Source: Glandiceps talaboti
Taxonomy: Eukaryota > Hemichordata > Enteropneusta > Spengelidae
Length of the DNA stretch: 64,000 nt
NCBI RefSeq assembly: GCF_964340395.1
Contig: NC_135560.1
Span: forward strand, 10,944,598 to 11,008,597
Direction: 5' to 3'
Part shown: positions 45,801-60,800 of the stretch, piece by piece
How the letters are laid out: every line of letters begins with the position of its first letter
Position numbering within the stretch: the stretch's first letter is position 1
Notes under the pieces: generated by a model
The model's input: only the letters and a program-made list of their open reading frames with translations
What the model was told of the DNA's origin: nothing
Database searches by the model: none
Translations under genes and position numbers: made by a program

Positions 45801-48800
45801 GAAGTGGTCCCTGTCAATTGAAATCACAAGATGAAGTTGACCAAACCCAGTGACGTTGTAGAGGGCAGCTATCTGAGTTTTAGTACACCTTATAAAGTCA
45901 CTTGGCATATCAAAATTCAAAATAAAATTATTTCTGACAACTAATATGTTTCTAATTTATCATATTTGAAAAATTCACTTATCTTTATGGTTCATGGCAT
46001 ATCAAAGGAATGACAGTAAATACACATGACTTTCCAAAATGTGCATGCTTAGAGTAATTTTTAAGGGCAGAATATGCCTCAGGGACTGATTTCCAATTTG
46101 GGGGTCCACCATCTTGTTTTCAAAGAAATCAACAATCTTTATTATCCCATACTAGCATTAACAAGGTATTTGGTGGCCATATTGGATTCTACAATGGCTA
46201 AATTCTGAGATGATTTTCACTTCTGTTTCAAAATTCTTGTATGCTGACCCATGGGTGTAAGTTTTCTTGAACAATGTTACTGTAACAGATTTTCATTTCT
46301 GAGGTGTGCATACTATGTAAATATTGTAACGATGCCCACTGACTTGAGAAATTCTAACACATCCAAGGACTGTCTCACTGACTCTAGCATTCTGCTGACA
46401 TCAGTTAGTGCCATTAGTGATTACCCTTAGTTTGATTTGAACATGTGTGCTACAATAACAATAGAAAATGTGGGTGATATTTACATTTATAACCTTTAAA
46501 CAAATACAAAATATAATACCTTCTATACAGATACATACATGCATATAACACAATGACATCCATTATCACTATATGTACATGCACTGATCTACAGTATAAA
46601 CTACCCTTAGGCAAAAATAAATAAATAATTGTTTGGTTCTGATAACCTGACCCAACATATTTTTCAATACCGAACCTAACTTTTTTTAAAAGGTAATCTG
46701 ACAAAAATAATGAAATTTTTTTAAATTTTGCAAAGTCATGAGAAAAATAGTGAGATTTAATGACAGAGAGATTTGGCTTGTGAACAAAACAACATGGCAA
46801 AATACAGTGTAGCTCCTGCAAATCACATGGAAAGTGTGAACACAGCAATGAAAAATCTCTGTTGACCTCTACATAACAACCTGAACCAGACCGAAAAAAA
46901 TAAATAAAGAAAAAAAATAAAATAAAATAAATAAAAAAAATAAAAAATTCCCTACCTACCCACCCTGTTTTGAAATTGGGCGTTATCAGAACCACACAAT
47001 TTTTTTCTTTGGCCTTATACTGAGATCATTTTTTTTTCAATTTTCATCATCAGCATAAATATCCTACAATGAATGTTAACATCGATAAGAAGACAAGAGA
47101 TAGTCCCTTACAGTGAATAATGGTCTTGGTTCATCTATTAATTCATCTTTGGTATCTAAAGTTCCCCACTTGTAGGCCAACTCTGCACTTTTACGTTTCC
47201 AGGCTTCAAGGTAGAGAGTGGCCCATACAACATTGAACAGTGCAAAGATGACAAACATTCGATCTTGGCTAACCTACAAAATAAAATACAATCAGATATT
47301 TCTAGAGAGTTTGTAATATTCAAAACATAGGTGTAGTTAATATGCATACCAAGGCTGTTTGAAATTTTGAATAATGATTTTTTTTTTTAAATGTTAAAAA
47401 TTTCTTGACCCTGGCTTTCGATGCTATAACTGAAAGGTTTTCAGTTGTGGAAGCACCGCATTGCTATTGCTTACACCAATGTGGAGTGCCTACGGTGTAC
47501 TTTTATGTTATGCCTCAAGGTACAGAGTAGCCCATACAAGATTGAAGATGCACAAAAGACAAACATTCGATGTTACCTGAAATTTTCGACTGCACGTTTA
47601 AGTCTTTGCACCACCTTGCTGCTTACATTGATGCACAGTGACTGCAAATCTTTCCCTCTACTTATGGTACAGGCTATACTTTTTTGCATGTACATGTATA
47701 CAAGTGTCATAATTATTTACAGGCAACATCAAAGTCACTTCACGATATGTGATTCTTAGAGAGTGATTTTATACTTTTATGTCACTCATGTCCAGTGCAA
47801 ACAGAAATATGCGTTTCAAGTTTTCAGTTAATTTACACGGAGCTGCAGCCACAAAGCTGTGCACTATCATCTCAGGGTCACTACCAACATGTGTTTGTGT
47901 CTTTAAATCACTAATGTCAATCTACTGACAAAGAATGAAGTGTGCAGTCAAAAAGTTCAGGTAACATTAATTTTTTGATTAATTTTCAATTTTACATAAT
48001 CAATGGTTTTCTCCAATGCAATAAAGTACTATAATGACATTTGACTTAAAACTCACATCGTCATCTTCAGTGAAAAACCACAAAAAGAGACCAAAAAATG
48101 CTGGTAGGACTAAGGCAACTGTATAGTGACCAAGCCATGCAAAGTACATAGCTATCTTTACACCAAAGTAGTCACAAATGTCATCTGAAAAGAAAACACA
48201 GAAACATTTTTTAAAATGTTTCAAGAAATAAGAAATGTGATTCTCATATCTGTTCTGGTGCTGATAATTTCTCTCAGTAGTGTTTTCACATTCAATATAG
48301 TTACACTGCAGTAAACTTATTTATTTTGGCATCCAAACATTTTTTGCAGAAAGACAGTTTTTTACATCACAGCTGTATTTTGTTTTGGAAATAAAACAAT
48401 TTTTGACTCCAGTGTACCTATAGCTGTACAACCTTTAGGAGTATATTTCTTGATTTGAAAAAATATCTGTCATTGCTATCTATGGTTTTAATTGACGGTT
48501 ACAGTAATTCGATTCTCATACAGATTTATATTGGTGCATACATTATTTCAGCAAAATAAACTCAAATAAGTTTGGCAACAAAATACATACACTGATGACA
48601 GTGTTTTTTTCTACCATCAGTATTTACACATAATTTTTAATAATATAATTCACTGTGACAGATGCTACATTCTGATTCAGTTTTCAATTTTATCAGTAAC
48701 ATTTAATTCCCCGGATTTATCTTCCTTCTTCTATTACATAAACATTATTACATTCTATTATGTGAAGGACAAATTTCTAAGTCATGAAAACGCAATTTAA

Positions 48801-51800
48801 TTTGAAATTAATTTGCCATTAATATAATATTCACGAGTGTAATGACAACTAGGATATCTAATCAATTTATACTCTAATTATCAATTTATAAATTAAACAC
48901 TAATGATCAATTATGCTTGATATAAATCAAATGACAACAGATTAAATTTACAATTTGTATATCTGACAAAGACACACTCAGTTAGCAGTATCTCAGTCCA
49001 ATGCAAGACCTGAGGCTTATTCACATCAGAGGCAGTGTTCGCTTTAATGATAGCCAAAATTTTGCTGTTGTGAGTCAAAATGAGAAAAACTGGGATTTCT
49101 TGTGAGTCATCACACAGTAAGAGATAGAGGAACACCAAATTTTGGTGCATCACTAGAAATTGGCTTCGAAGGCACAATGGTCACCACATAGGAAGAGATA
49201 TGGGAACACGAAATTTTGGTGCGTCACTAGAAATTGTGTGCGTCAGTGGTACGTCAAATTGACTTAGAAGGGACACTGATGAGAGGTTTTGAATACTAAC
49301 ATTTGAAGAATTGATTGTTTGTTTTTTGTTCTCTTTCCCAGTTTATACCTGGGGTTTTTTGGAGGTCTTTTTTTCGTTTCTGTACCTGATTTAAAAGTCA
49401 TATTTTTTTCTAATTTTTAGTAATGTATGTATTCAATTTTACTACCAGTGCTACTCCTAACATATTACTTAGTGAGCCCCTGGATCCAAAAGGGATGCAA
49501 TAAATAAATAAATAAATAAATAAATAAGTAAGTAAGTAAGTAAATAATAAATAAATAAATAAATAAATAAACCAATTTATATTAATATATTTCATTAATT
49601 TATTTCAGATAAAACTGGGGCAACTGTACAATGACCTAACCCTGCACAATATATGACTATCTTTACACCAAAATAGTCACTTATATCATGTCAATATAAT
49701 CGCTTGCTATTTAGTTTCCAGAGTTTTCAACTGTTTATCAGATTCACAATGTCACCTTTTTATAGTCATTTATACCAGTGTATCTTTTAATTGTTTTCAT
49801 TCAGGTGTTTAATATGTAGACTGTTATTTGTCTTTAGAACATAAGCCTGCATGTACAACATTTTTTACTATCTTACTTTTCTGCATACTGTATTTCATTT
49901 GTATTTGATGTAAGGGAATACCAGACATCGTTTTAATTTCTCAATTTAATAATGTATTTTGATATCTTGTATCTATAAGCGGCTCTGATCACTGTCTCTG
50001 TGGATATTAGCCGCTATATAAATTTCTATTATTATCATTACTATTATAGCAGATTTATCTATAGTTGCTTCATCTAGAGACATTATTCACCAATGCATAA
50101 TATATCTATAGATAATTATCCAATAAATATGTGTATATTATACTTACCTATAGGTTGTTTTTTCAAAACTGCTTTCACCCAGGTTTTTCTGAGACTTGCT
50201 AGTTTATCATTTTCGTGTAATGGAAACACATGCTGAATGACTCCCTTTGATACAAGCTTAGGAACTGAACAATATGACAAAAATAACACCAAAGATTATC
50301 ATTTTGACATAACTGGAGAGTACGTCTGAAATCACTCAGGTAACATATCATATGATTAATAGTTATTTATGTAATACTTTAAAATTGACACTACACACAA
50401 GCGAAGTTGTATGCATTCAAGCACATAATACAGGATTTATGTTATATTGTTCTACATCACAGCACATGTCTGTCATTGGTTTGGAGATGATTGAATATTT
50501 GCCCAAATGTTTAATATCACCATTATTTTTCTTTATATTTCATTACCTAAGCTTGTACAGGTCTAATTCTATTAATTTCCTCAAATATGTTTCATCATTC
50601 AACCGTAAAATAAATACAGACTTTGTTGCTACGAGTCAAACAAGACCCCTTATGTCATTCAGAATTTACTCAGCTGAATGAAGGGAAAAATATTAGGGAA
50701 TAATATATAACTATAAAATGGCAAGATAAATATTTATATGTCGGTATTCATCATTTAATTTTAGAATGTTGCAAAATACAGGTACTACTAGGTTACATTG
50801 CATTGTGGGTAATACTATAAATATCAACTGTATGCCCAATATTGATCTACATGTCGTTCAGTTATACATTTGTTGTTGTTGTCTTTCTGGTCATATAATA
50901 CAACTCAAGTAGTGTTTTCTATTACATAATCAGGGCTTGAAATTAACTTTTTTCTTTGGTAGTCTTAGCGGGCTACCAATTTCAGAAAATGGTAGCCCAA
51001 GGATAGTGACCGATAGTCCTATATTCCTGAACTGAAAACATGGTTTCTCTATTGGTAATATGTGTGATATTAAAATACTTTCATGTCCATAAATTTTCAT
51101 TCCTTTAAATCATTGCATAATCAATGGTAGCCTGAGTGGGTTATCGGCTGCAAATTATGTTAGTCCCATGACAAGAATTGGTAGCCTGCGGTCTGTGGCC
51201 ATGGGACTACTGTTAATTTCAAGCCCTGATTGCATATATTGAATTCGTATGTATGAAGGTAATACTATCTTGCAACTGGTAGGGTTAAATACTTGCAGCA
51301 GTTATTGGTGGGTATACAATGGTATATTGTATCCACAGATGTTGTTGACCTTTTTTTCAAACTATCTTTTAGATGCAGTATGCATTTTTGTACGATGGTA
51401 TCTGTACTGGCCTTCTAATGAATAGTTTAGTAAACATATGCACTGCATTGGTTGAACAGATAGCTGGAATACTGAAAAACATTATACTGCAAGTTCATTT
51501 TTTCTGCAACTTGCAAAGTACCAACACCAGTTAAAAATCTTTGTAAAAAGAAGTGTTTTTGCTAAGGTTTGGAAACCATGGCAACAAGAAACAGGAAATA
51601 TCATACAATTGGGCATAGTTATGGAAAGATAATGTCATACACATCACGACAGTCTGTACGTAGTAGGTAAAATCTACAAAGGGGTTCCCCATCAAAATTA
51701 TTCACGGTTTATCAAAATCTATGCAAGTTTTACCAGATTTCTCTTCAGTTACCATGGTTCCCAAACCTTAACAAATACACTGTGATCATTAGTTCCTAAC

Positions 51801-54800
51801 TCACTTATTGGCTGGCCTTCAACAAATTTCACTTTGCCTAATGTGTCCCCTTCTTCAGCTCGTAGATTATTCAACATGAACAAGACAATCTCTTGGCGTT
51901 CCTGTGACGTGACAAAAATAAAGTATAATTTAATTTTGTAAAAATTTGACAATCTTGTGATATCTCTAAATGTATGAGGTATACAGCTTTGACTAGTATA
52001 TACCCTCTATGAGTGTAAGGTTGCATAAATGAACAAATGGTTGTTGTGTGGCAGTTTGTTAGCAATGCAATCCTTAGGGACAGAGCTGAAAAAAAATGAA
52101 GGTGCACGAATGAAAAATTGGAATTTTATAAGTTAATTTTAACCAAGGAAGACAAAAAATGAATAAATCTTTTTCTATCCTTGTTCTCTATTTACCTTTA
52201 AGGCATTTTCTAAATCTTAGGCAATTTCAAACGTGAGGGGAATTTACTTGATATCTCGGGCCTCAGATGGAAATTTTACAGTTACAATAATATATATGCA
52301 GTAGAATTAGTAGTCACTGTGCAACTAGTGCAGTACAAATAAGCCCCTGTGGGAACACTTAGTCTGTTTTAATGCAGTCACAGACACAGTCTCAATATTA
52401 TTATAAGTACATGTACATGTTTATGCAGTAATTGAATGTCTGCTTACACAGCATACAATTACACAGTCTCATTTAAGCAATGTCTAGCCACATACTTCTG
52501 TAACTAAGTCACTCTTCAGATCATTCCATTCAGTTCTGATACACAAACGCATTGACAGGACAGAGTTTTGAAGTTTACAGTTTTTACATGTAATGTCACG
52601 CAGTTACTGACAATGATAATTTGTTTCACAACTCTTGAGTGTCTACCATTGAGAATATGTTTGTTTCTGTGAAATCTTTATTGTGTCTATCTCCAACATG
52701 AAACCTTGTGATCAGTCTGACTGATCTTGATACATCATTTAATAGCATTTGCAAGCTAAGATGAAATCTACTGTAGCTATTCATACATCAGTTCAAATAA
52801 TCACAAGTTTCCTGGTAGCGATAATAAAATAGTAAGTTCTGATTGTGTAAAATACTGATATCTACGACATCTTTATTTGAAACAAAAATAACGAGTTTGA
52901 CTCATTAAATTGCTGTCCAATCTAGCTGTCACTGGATTTAGGGTCAAATTAATGGGATATTTACAATTAAGCTAATTGGTTCTGATCACTCATCAAGTGA
53001 ATTGGATCGTCATGCCCGATGAGCAGGTGTGTTTCGGAGGTTGTATTTATTAATTTGTGTAGTCCACAGGGAATCAAGTTCAAGGTTCATTGGGGATACA
53101 ATTATGTTACATGCACATCATATAAGAAGAAAGTATAGACTTCAAAGTCAATACACATTGAAGAACTCTGGGGTTTCTCAACATTTCACCACTACTACAG
53201 ATCGAAAGCCCAGTGCTAAAAACTTTGAATTTCTTGTGTGTTATAACCTTTGTAAGTCATTTGATCTACCAAGCTGAAGTACATTTTTGATCATTTACTT
53301 CAATCTTTGTATTACAATATAATAACATGTAGGAATGTTAATTTTTGTGGAGCCAGACGACAGTTTATTTCTAGTTTTCTGATTTTGATTGTATAATATC
53401 AGTTATTTGATAAATTCAATCTCAGTACGTGTACCTTCACTTTTTCTTGATACATCCTTATACATGTTTACATTTTTGGCTTGATTGCTGCCCAAACACG
53501 ATCAAGACAAAAACATACACTAGTAATCACTATGTTAAGAAATGGCTGAGTTCAGTTTTACTCTTGTACTGCCTTACCTCTGAAGTAAAGAAGACTGCAG
53601 GGTTTTCTATGTCTTCATAGATACTTTCTTCCTCACAACTAAATTCTTTTAAACCTCCGCCATACTCCTCTTTCACCTTCTTCCTGATGTCAAGTTCCTC
53701 AGCACCTTTGAGTAAGCTGAAAAAGAGATGTATCTAAATTTTACAAGTAGCAGATAAAATTGGAAAAGTAGGCAGTACTTCCTAGGCCAACGAATCTGCC
53801 CAACATTGGATATCTAGTAGTTAAACAAAGAATTTTAAAACACAAATTAGGGTAAAAGTAGCCAGCAAGAAATTGTGGAGTAGCCAGTTGTTTTTTGCCA
53901 GCCCTGGTCATATCGAGACACATTTTAAAAGGACATTTGCTGAGTTTGTAAGGTTTTGGTGGTTAATTATTGATGCATATAAAAGGAAGCCATACAATTC
54001 TACTTACTGAAGCATACATAAACATCACTTGCAACAGACGGAAACAAATATACGCTTACAGGTATATTCAAATGTCAAAGATAGTATTGTTGTCATATCA
54101 ACTGTGCTACTGCCAGAAGATGTTTTTATATGTAATGCCATTGAAGGTATACACTGAAACTAAATATCATACTAATACAGCTAAAACGAGATGTCAAAAC
54201 TCTTATAACGTTCCATGATTTTTAATGCGCTACCAGTCAATTGCTCCTTTTATGTCAACACTTGTTACAAATTGTACAATTTAAAAAATTTTCCTACCTC
54301 TTTTGTAACAAAGTTTTCACGATGAAGATGAATAATTGATTGTTATTTGACAGTCATGTAAGATATTGTCATGATTGTATGTGAAATTCTGATGGCTGAC
54401 CAGCAAACTCAACAGTACAATCCATGAACTAGTTATGTAGGAATGGTTGCCATGGTTGCATAAACTTATTTTTCAAAACTGATGGTAAGATAAATCAACA
54501 CATAATTTTGTAGTCATCACTGAGACAAGGGCTGTTGTAAAATAACTTACTTTCCAAAACTGGGGTAAGATATCCTTTATATAAACATGTTCATCAGGTC
54601 GGTAAAACCATAGACTGAAAGTGTTTCTTCTCGACTGTCTATGGTAAAACATAGTAATAATACATTCTCATACTGTGACCAAGGGTTCTTATTATTTACG
54701 AGTAACGTTTTACCTGTTCAGGTCGACAGGCTTTGACAAACTGTCAGTTTGCTGGCTTTACTGCTTGACAAAACGTTACTCGTAAGTATTACGAACCCTT

Positions 54801-57800
54801 GGTCGTGGTAAAACTTACAAGAACGTATTATTACTGGGATAAGATAAAAGCCAAACACATCCACATTGCTATGGTAATGAACTTGTTATGTAAAAACAGT
54901 TGTATAACAACTTACTTTTCAAAACTGGCGGTAAGATAAAATCCATAAACGCCCGCATTGGTATGGTGTCGTACATGAGCACTGATTTCTGGTGATCTAG
55001 CTCTAAGTCTTGCCAATACCCACATCAATGTCTCGTCATCTGTCTTTCCTGGGAATGTCATCACCAAGTCGCAGTCTTTGGTTGGTGCCGTCTCCTGCCA
55101 TATTTTACTAGCTACAGCTTTACTTGCTTTAGCAAACTTTTTACCAAATATTTTTGCTAAAAAACAAAAAATAATCAAGTATAATTTAGATAAGAATGAG
55201 TCACGGTCAGAATGAAAGCAAAGAGTTGATGATCGCGAAAAACAAATATTGGTTATCTTCTGACATGAGAAATGATTCATTTGAAATTGAACAAAATTAG
55301 GACAAAGTTGAAGAGTCTTTTGGAATGTGGAAATACGACACAGTTGAGGGGTCATTTGGAATCTAAATATTGATAGATAGGTTTATTCACTATCAAGGAC
55401 TTTTTTTTAGATATTTAAGTTTGTGCAAAAATTACAAGCAAAATATATTATTATTTTAACTGCATGTATACTATCATCAAATAAAAATTATAACAGAATT
55501 CAAAAAATCCCTTTTATAATAATTATATGTTATTTATAGCAAAAGCACTTTGAGAGCAATTATCCCATTTGCATGATTTGCATTTCACTTTGACACTGTT
55601 GTCATGACAACTGAGTCACTTTGTCACTATTGTCAAGACAATGAGGACACTCTGTTACTGTATGTTGCCATTATTGGCTGTAAATCTCAGGGCTTGCAGT
55701 TGTCCAGGACACATAGAATTGCTTACTAAATATTATATCTACACTACCAACTTTATAAGATGGTGGTCATTCAGACCTATGAATGGCCACCAGTCCAGCC
55801 CTGCATCTATGCACAAATTTTGATATATGCACATACTTCAGCCTTTGACTTCTCAGTTAACTTCTAGCACATACTAATCACATATATGTCACTTAAGAGT
55901 TCTGCTTTCTGGTACATTTATTACATGTATAACCTTTGACCTCCTTTAGTGACATGCAACTAGTATCTCCTATTTCCTAAATATAACTCACAAATATGCA
56001 AATCACTCATCACTATGCAAAAATTATGTATCACATAACTTGAACTGTGTCTCATTGAATAAAATGTCACCATGTAGAAAATGATGCACACTTACGAAAT
56101 ATATCCCTATCAGCATAATGTAATGGTGGAATGACAATTCAACGATGAACAAAAAATGAATAAACTGCACTAATAATGACAACTGTTATTAGTACTATTC
56201 TTCAATTTTCACGTGTATTGCCATTAACCATAATCAATGAACTTACGAAAGAATATGAAATAATAATGAAATGAAATTGGCCTGATTCCCTACCATGTAT
56301 CATATTACATATTTTATTCATCATATAGATAGTATATGATATCAGAACCCAATATTAATCATTTTATACTGAAACATACATAATTTATCTTATCTGTTAT
56401 GCATGAATCTTTATGTGCTGTGAATCTGTCTAGTTAACTCTCAGCAAATAACCCTGTACTCAAATAACGAGCACGCTGGTAAAAACCAAAGAACCAAAGA
56501 AGGTGAAAATTGTATTAAACGAAATATTAGAATTAAAATGAAAGAGCATACGTTGGGGATGTATTCTGACTATATTTATCATGCATTCATAAAATATAAG
56601 GGTAGTCTCAGAAATGTAACCTTTGGTAAATTCAACAATGTTTTCAATTAACTATAAGCTGTATCATGTCTTAAGCTAAATATTTTGCATATTAATTTGA
56701 ATTACTATGCATGAACACAATTGATAATTGTCACAATCACTCTGTAACTTGATAATGTTGATGAGATATCAGCTAGGACAAGTAACAGCTGTTTTACATG
56801 TAGTGCATGTAGCTAGTTCTAAATATACCACTTCAAAGCCAGTAACTATCCCTGGAACACCTCCCTCGACAGCTGCAATATGTGATGCCCATTCCAAAAC
56901 ATGTTTATTTTATTCTCTCTTTTCGTTCTTCATGAGACTAAAGGTCATCTTCTAAAATGTGTAATTTCATACCTATGAATTATACATTGCAGTATTATGA
57001 CTGACATGTTACATATTGTTTATCCATTTTTGAGGAGAGGGTCAGGATTAACACCCTCAATAAAATGACCTTATAGTTATACTATAGATATCATTTCTAC
57101 GCTCTTTCATGACATTTGCATAATGCATATCATTAACTATGCAAATATATGTGTTGAAGCTATTCACTATATTTGTGTCAGTCAGTAAACTAATGGACCT
57201 GTTTATTGGATTAATAAAGGTGTAGTCTTAGATAAAATGTCTGTGTGTATTTTTACATGTTATGTTATTAATTCTACTGTATTTTCTTCATCCATTCATC
57301 AATATACAAATCTTCCCGTCCCTTCATCCATCCACCCACCTGTTTATTCATTTATCTATCAATATATCTATATGGTTATCTATCTGTCAATCTATATCAG
57401 CTATCTATATTTCCAACTGTGTCTAATTGTTTATTCATCTATTTACCTGATAGTGTTTATCGGCCTGTGTGTGTCTGTCTCTTTAAGAATACTCTTTCTC
57501 TCTCTATCTATACATGTCTATATATCTATCTGTCTATACATGTCTCTATATCCATCTATCTGTCTATCTATCTATATATATTATCTAGCTATATATCTAT
57601 CTATTATCTATCTATCTAGACTATCCATCTATCCCTCCATCCATCCATCCATCCATTCACCCATCCACCCACCCACCCAGCTGCCAACCAGCCAGCCAGC
57701 CAACCATCCATCCATCCATCCATCCATCCATCCATCCATCCATCCATTCATTCCGCCAACCAGCCATCCATCCATCCATTCATCCCTCCATCCATCCACC

Positions 57801-60800
57801 CATCCATCCACCCATCCATCCATCCATCCATCCATCCATCCATCCATCCATCCATCCATCCATCCATCCAGCTGCCAGCCAGCCATCCATCCATCCATCC
57901 ATCCATCCATCCATCCATCCATCCATCCATCCATCCATCCATCCATCCATCCATCCATCCATCCATCCATCCAGCCGCCATCCATCCATCCATCCATCCA
58001 TCCATCCAACCATCTACCCTTCTATTTCCTGACTGTCATAAGTCATGACTATCTCATCATCTATTCACATTATTTGGGGGTCTGTCACTGTGTAAATGTC
58101 CTTGTGAAGTACAGTCCTAATGAAATAGTATTACATATAACTACCAGTAATCTTAGCTGTATGAATGCAAGAATAGATATGTAACAAGTCAGCTGGCATT
58201 GATGGCCTCAATTAGATCTATGTAGTATTCAAAGGGTGTCAGGTTGTAACCAGCAGCAGCTCGATAGAATACATTCTTCTCCGCACACCACACCCTACCA
58301 ATCACAATCATTTCATTATCATGCACTTTGAACTGTTTCTACACAAAGAAAATACTATCTTCATCAGCAGCAGAAGAGAAGGGGTAATGCTAAAAAAAGG
58401 GGGCATAATAACGACATGAGTTATTCTCTGATAATGTTTGCAAAGTATTCAAAAAATTACTGTTGTTATTCTAGTCCCTTATACTTTGATAATTTGATAT
58501 TTAATCTCACATTACTAAATTTTGCTAACCAAGGACAGTATGACAAAAATCTATGAATAAAAATATGAATTTCAAAATTTGCCTGTCTGCTATTACTGCT
58601 TAGTCTAACCAAAGAAACATATGATAATCATAATTCGTTTTTGAAAACATATTTATAAATTTGAATCAAATATTGAAAATCTATTATGTCAATTGTTTGT
58701 GAACTACAGAATGGGAGTATTGAATTCACTTAACCAAGGCATGTATATTTCAAACGTTGTTATTATTAAAAATGATAAATTTATGAATATTAAAACCGCC
58801 CATTATGATTATTAACTAAAAATTCATTATTCCATACTAAGAAAATGTACGATTATATAAGAACTACTCAAATAATTTCATAAAGTCTTCAATGATTCAA
58901 ATATTACAATTCTACTGTATCGATTTGTTTTTGACTAGACTATGAAATATGGAATTAATTTTTTTTTTAAATATCACAAATACGAATTTGAAAATCACTC
59001 TATTATCACATACTGCTTTCAATCAGTTTGTGATATTTAATACTTGAGGTATAAGTGATACATATACCTCACAATTTCACAGACAGACTCAAAATAATGT
59101 AGCTTATTTCAGTTAAATATACATATGTATATATCAAAGTTCATTTATAAAAGAGATTACATCTGTAGTGTAACCTATCTATTTCAGGCTTATCAAAACC
59201 CATGCAAGCCACATTTGAAAAGGACAATAACTATATATAAAACTGTCATTCTACGTCATGACGGCTCACATTAACATCATTGAATACACGGTACTTGAAA
59301 TATGAATCAAAATGTTCCAAATTCTCATACTATCCCCATTTCACATTTTTTAAGAAGGTGCATGAGTACATCTTTTATTCTCCCCAATATTTTTCTTCTT
59401 TCAGCTGGAACATACCCATGAGATAGGACTGTTTCCAGTACTCATCTCTGACTTTTAGTTTACAAAGGTTTGCCAATATGCATCTTTGACGTTGAGTTAC
59501 AAGGCCCCTTAAGTCACTTGTGTTTTCCTCAGCTGAATGAAGACATATATTGGGAAGTAAATAATTGAATTGTGTAAGTGTCACTGTAACATTACGGTGA
59601 CAATAAACTCTCTCAAACTCTCTCTTTCTTCAGTGCAATCTGAGCCACCTAATTTGATACTTTAAATTGACATTCTAAGATTAAGTTACTAGCATGTGTA
59701 CATGTCAATGAAATTGATACTGCAGTTTTGCAAAGCAGTGCTAAACATTTTATAGTTATGCTATTTCATCTGATGGAGCAAATAAATATTTTGACCAACA
59801 ATCACATGTATTAAAAGTTGCAGCAAGTGGGTTAAAGGTCTAAATACTGGGTGGTAAGCAGATGCCCTGGATAGAGCAAAAACAAAAAACTGATATAAAT
59901 AATAATAACTGAACTGAACTATAAAGGGTAGCAGATTGCAGTCTGTGACCAGTTATACCAATATGTTACATGTATAAATACTATACATGTATATAAGCAG
60001 TTACTACGCATATATCATTACTTTGGAGTTATTATGGGGTTAATATGGTTCATTCCAAACAGGTACAGAATTGCTCATGAAAAAAATATGATTATGGTAA
60101 TAATCATAATTAATAAAAAATAAAAAATTGAAAAAAATGCATATTGGCTTACCAAACACAATGCTTTCCATGGTTAACAGAAAATAAGACTAATGGTAAC
60201 AAAATATCTACATCAAGGCAAGCACGGGTTAGGGATGGAATGGTTTGGGATGTTAGTATCAACGAGGATGAAGAGTGGTGCAGCAGGTGATATTTGGGAT
60301 GACACTGGATGAGGACGGACGTACGGTTATCAACGATGCACACAGTTGCACAGTTTATCTAATAGCACACACAACGCAAATCGATACCCGTTAAATGAAC
60401 AGCAACGTTTTCATCCACGGTCTTCAATACTTCCATCGAATTCAAATCGACACCGATGCACTTTTTCACTTCAACCTTCACGACATGTGTGTTGTTTGTA
60501 AATACCAACTTGTACGTTACCACTCCGATCACCACACTCGTACTCACTCCCTAGCTGTTCGGTTCGGCTCGCAGCTAAAAATATGTAATATTCATCTGTT
60601 GAAAAGCTAGGTGCCTCGAACTGTCAGAAATAGCTATTCCGCAGGACTATTCTATTATAAATACAGGTATAAACAAAAAATTCCTAGACGAATTATTTGC
60701 ATGTGAATCAATGGGTGCGAATTAGCATACTTAGCGGTCTGTTCAGGTTCACTATTTCTTCGCCGTTTTCGTCATCAAAATCTGTCTGAGATGTGTTTTC

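Noticed and set aside
46450-46995. 181-codon minus-strand open frame
   Set aside because: It is AT-rich, with Phe/Tyr/Ile-rich low-complexity peptide at the start and no family resemblance; it lies within ANO8 intron 7.
57237-58184. 315-codon plus-strand open frame and minus-strand MDGW-repeat frames
   Set aside because: They are made almost entirely of (TCTA)n and (TCCA)n tetranucleotides.
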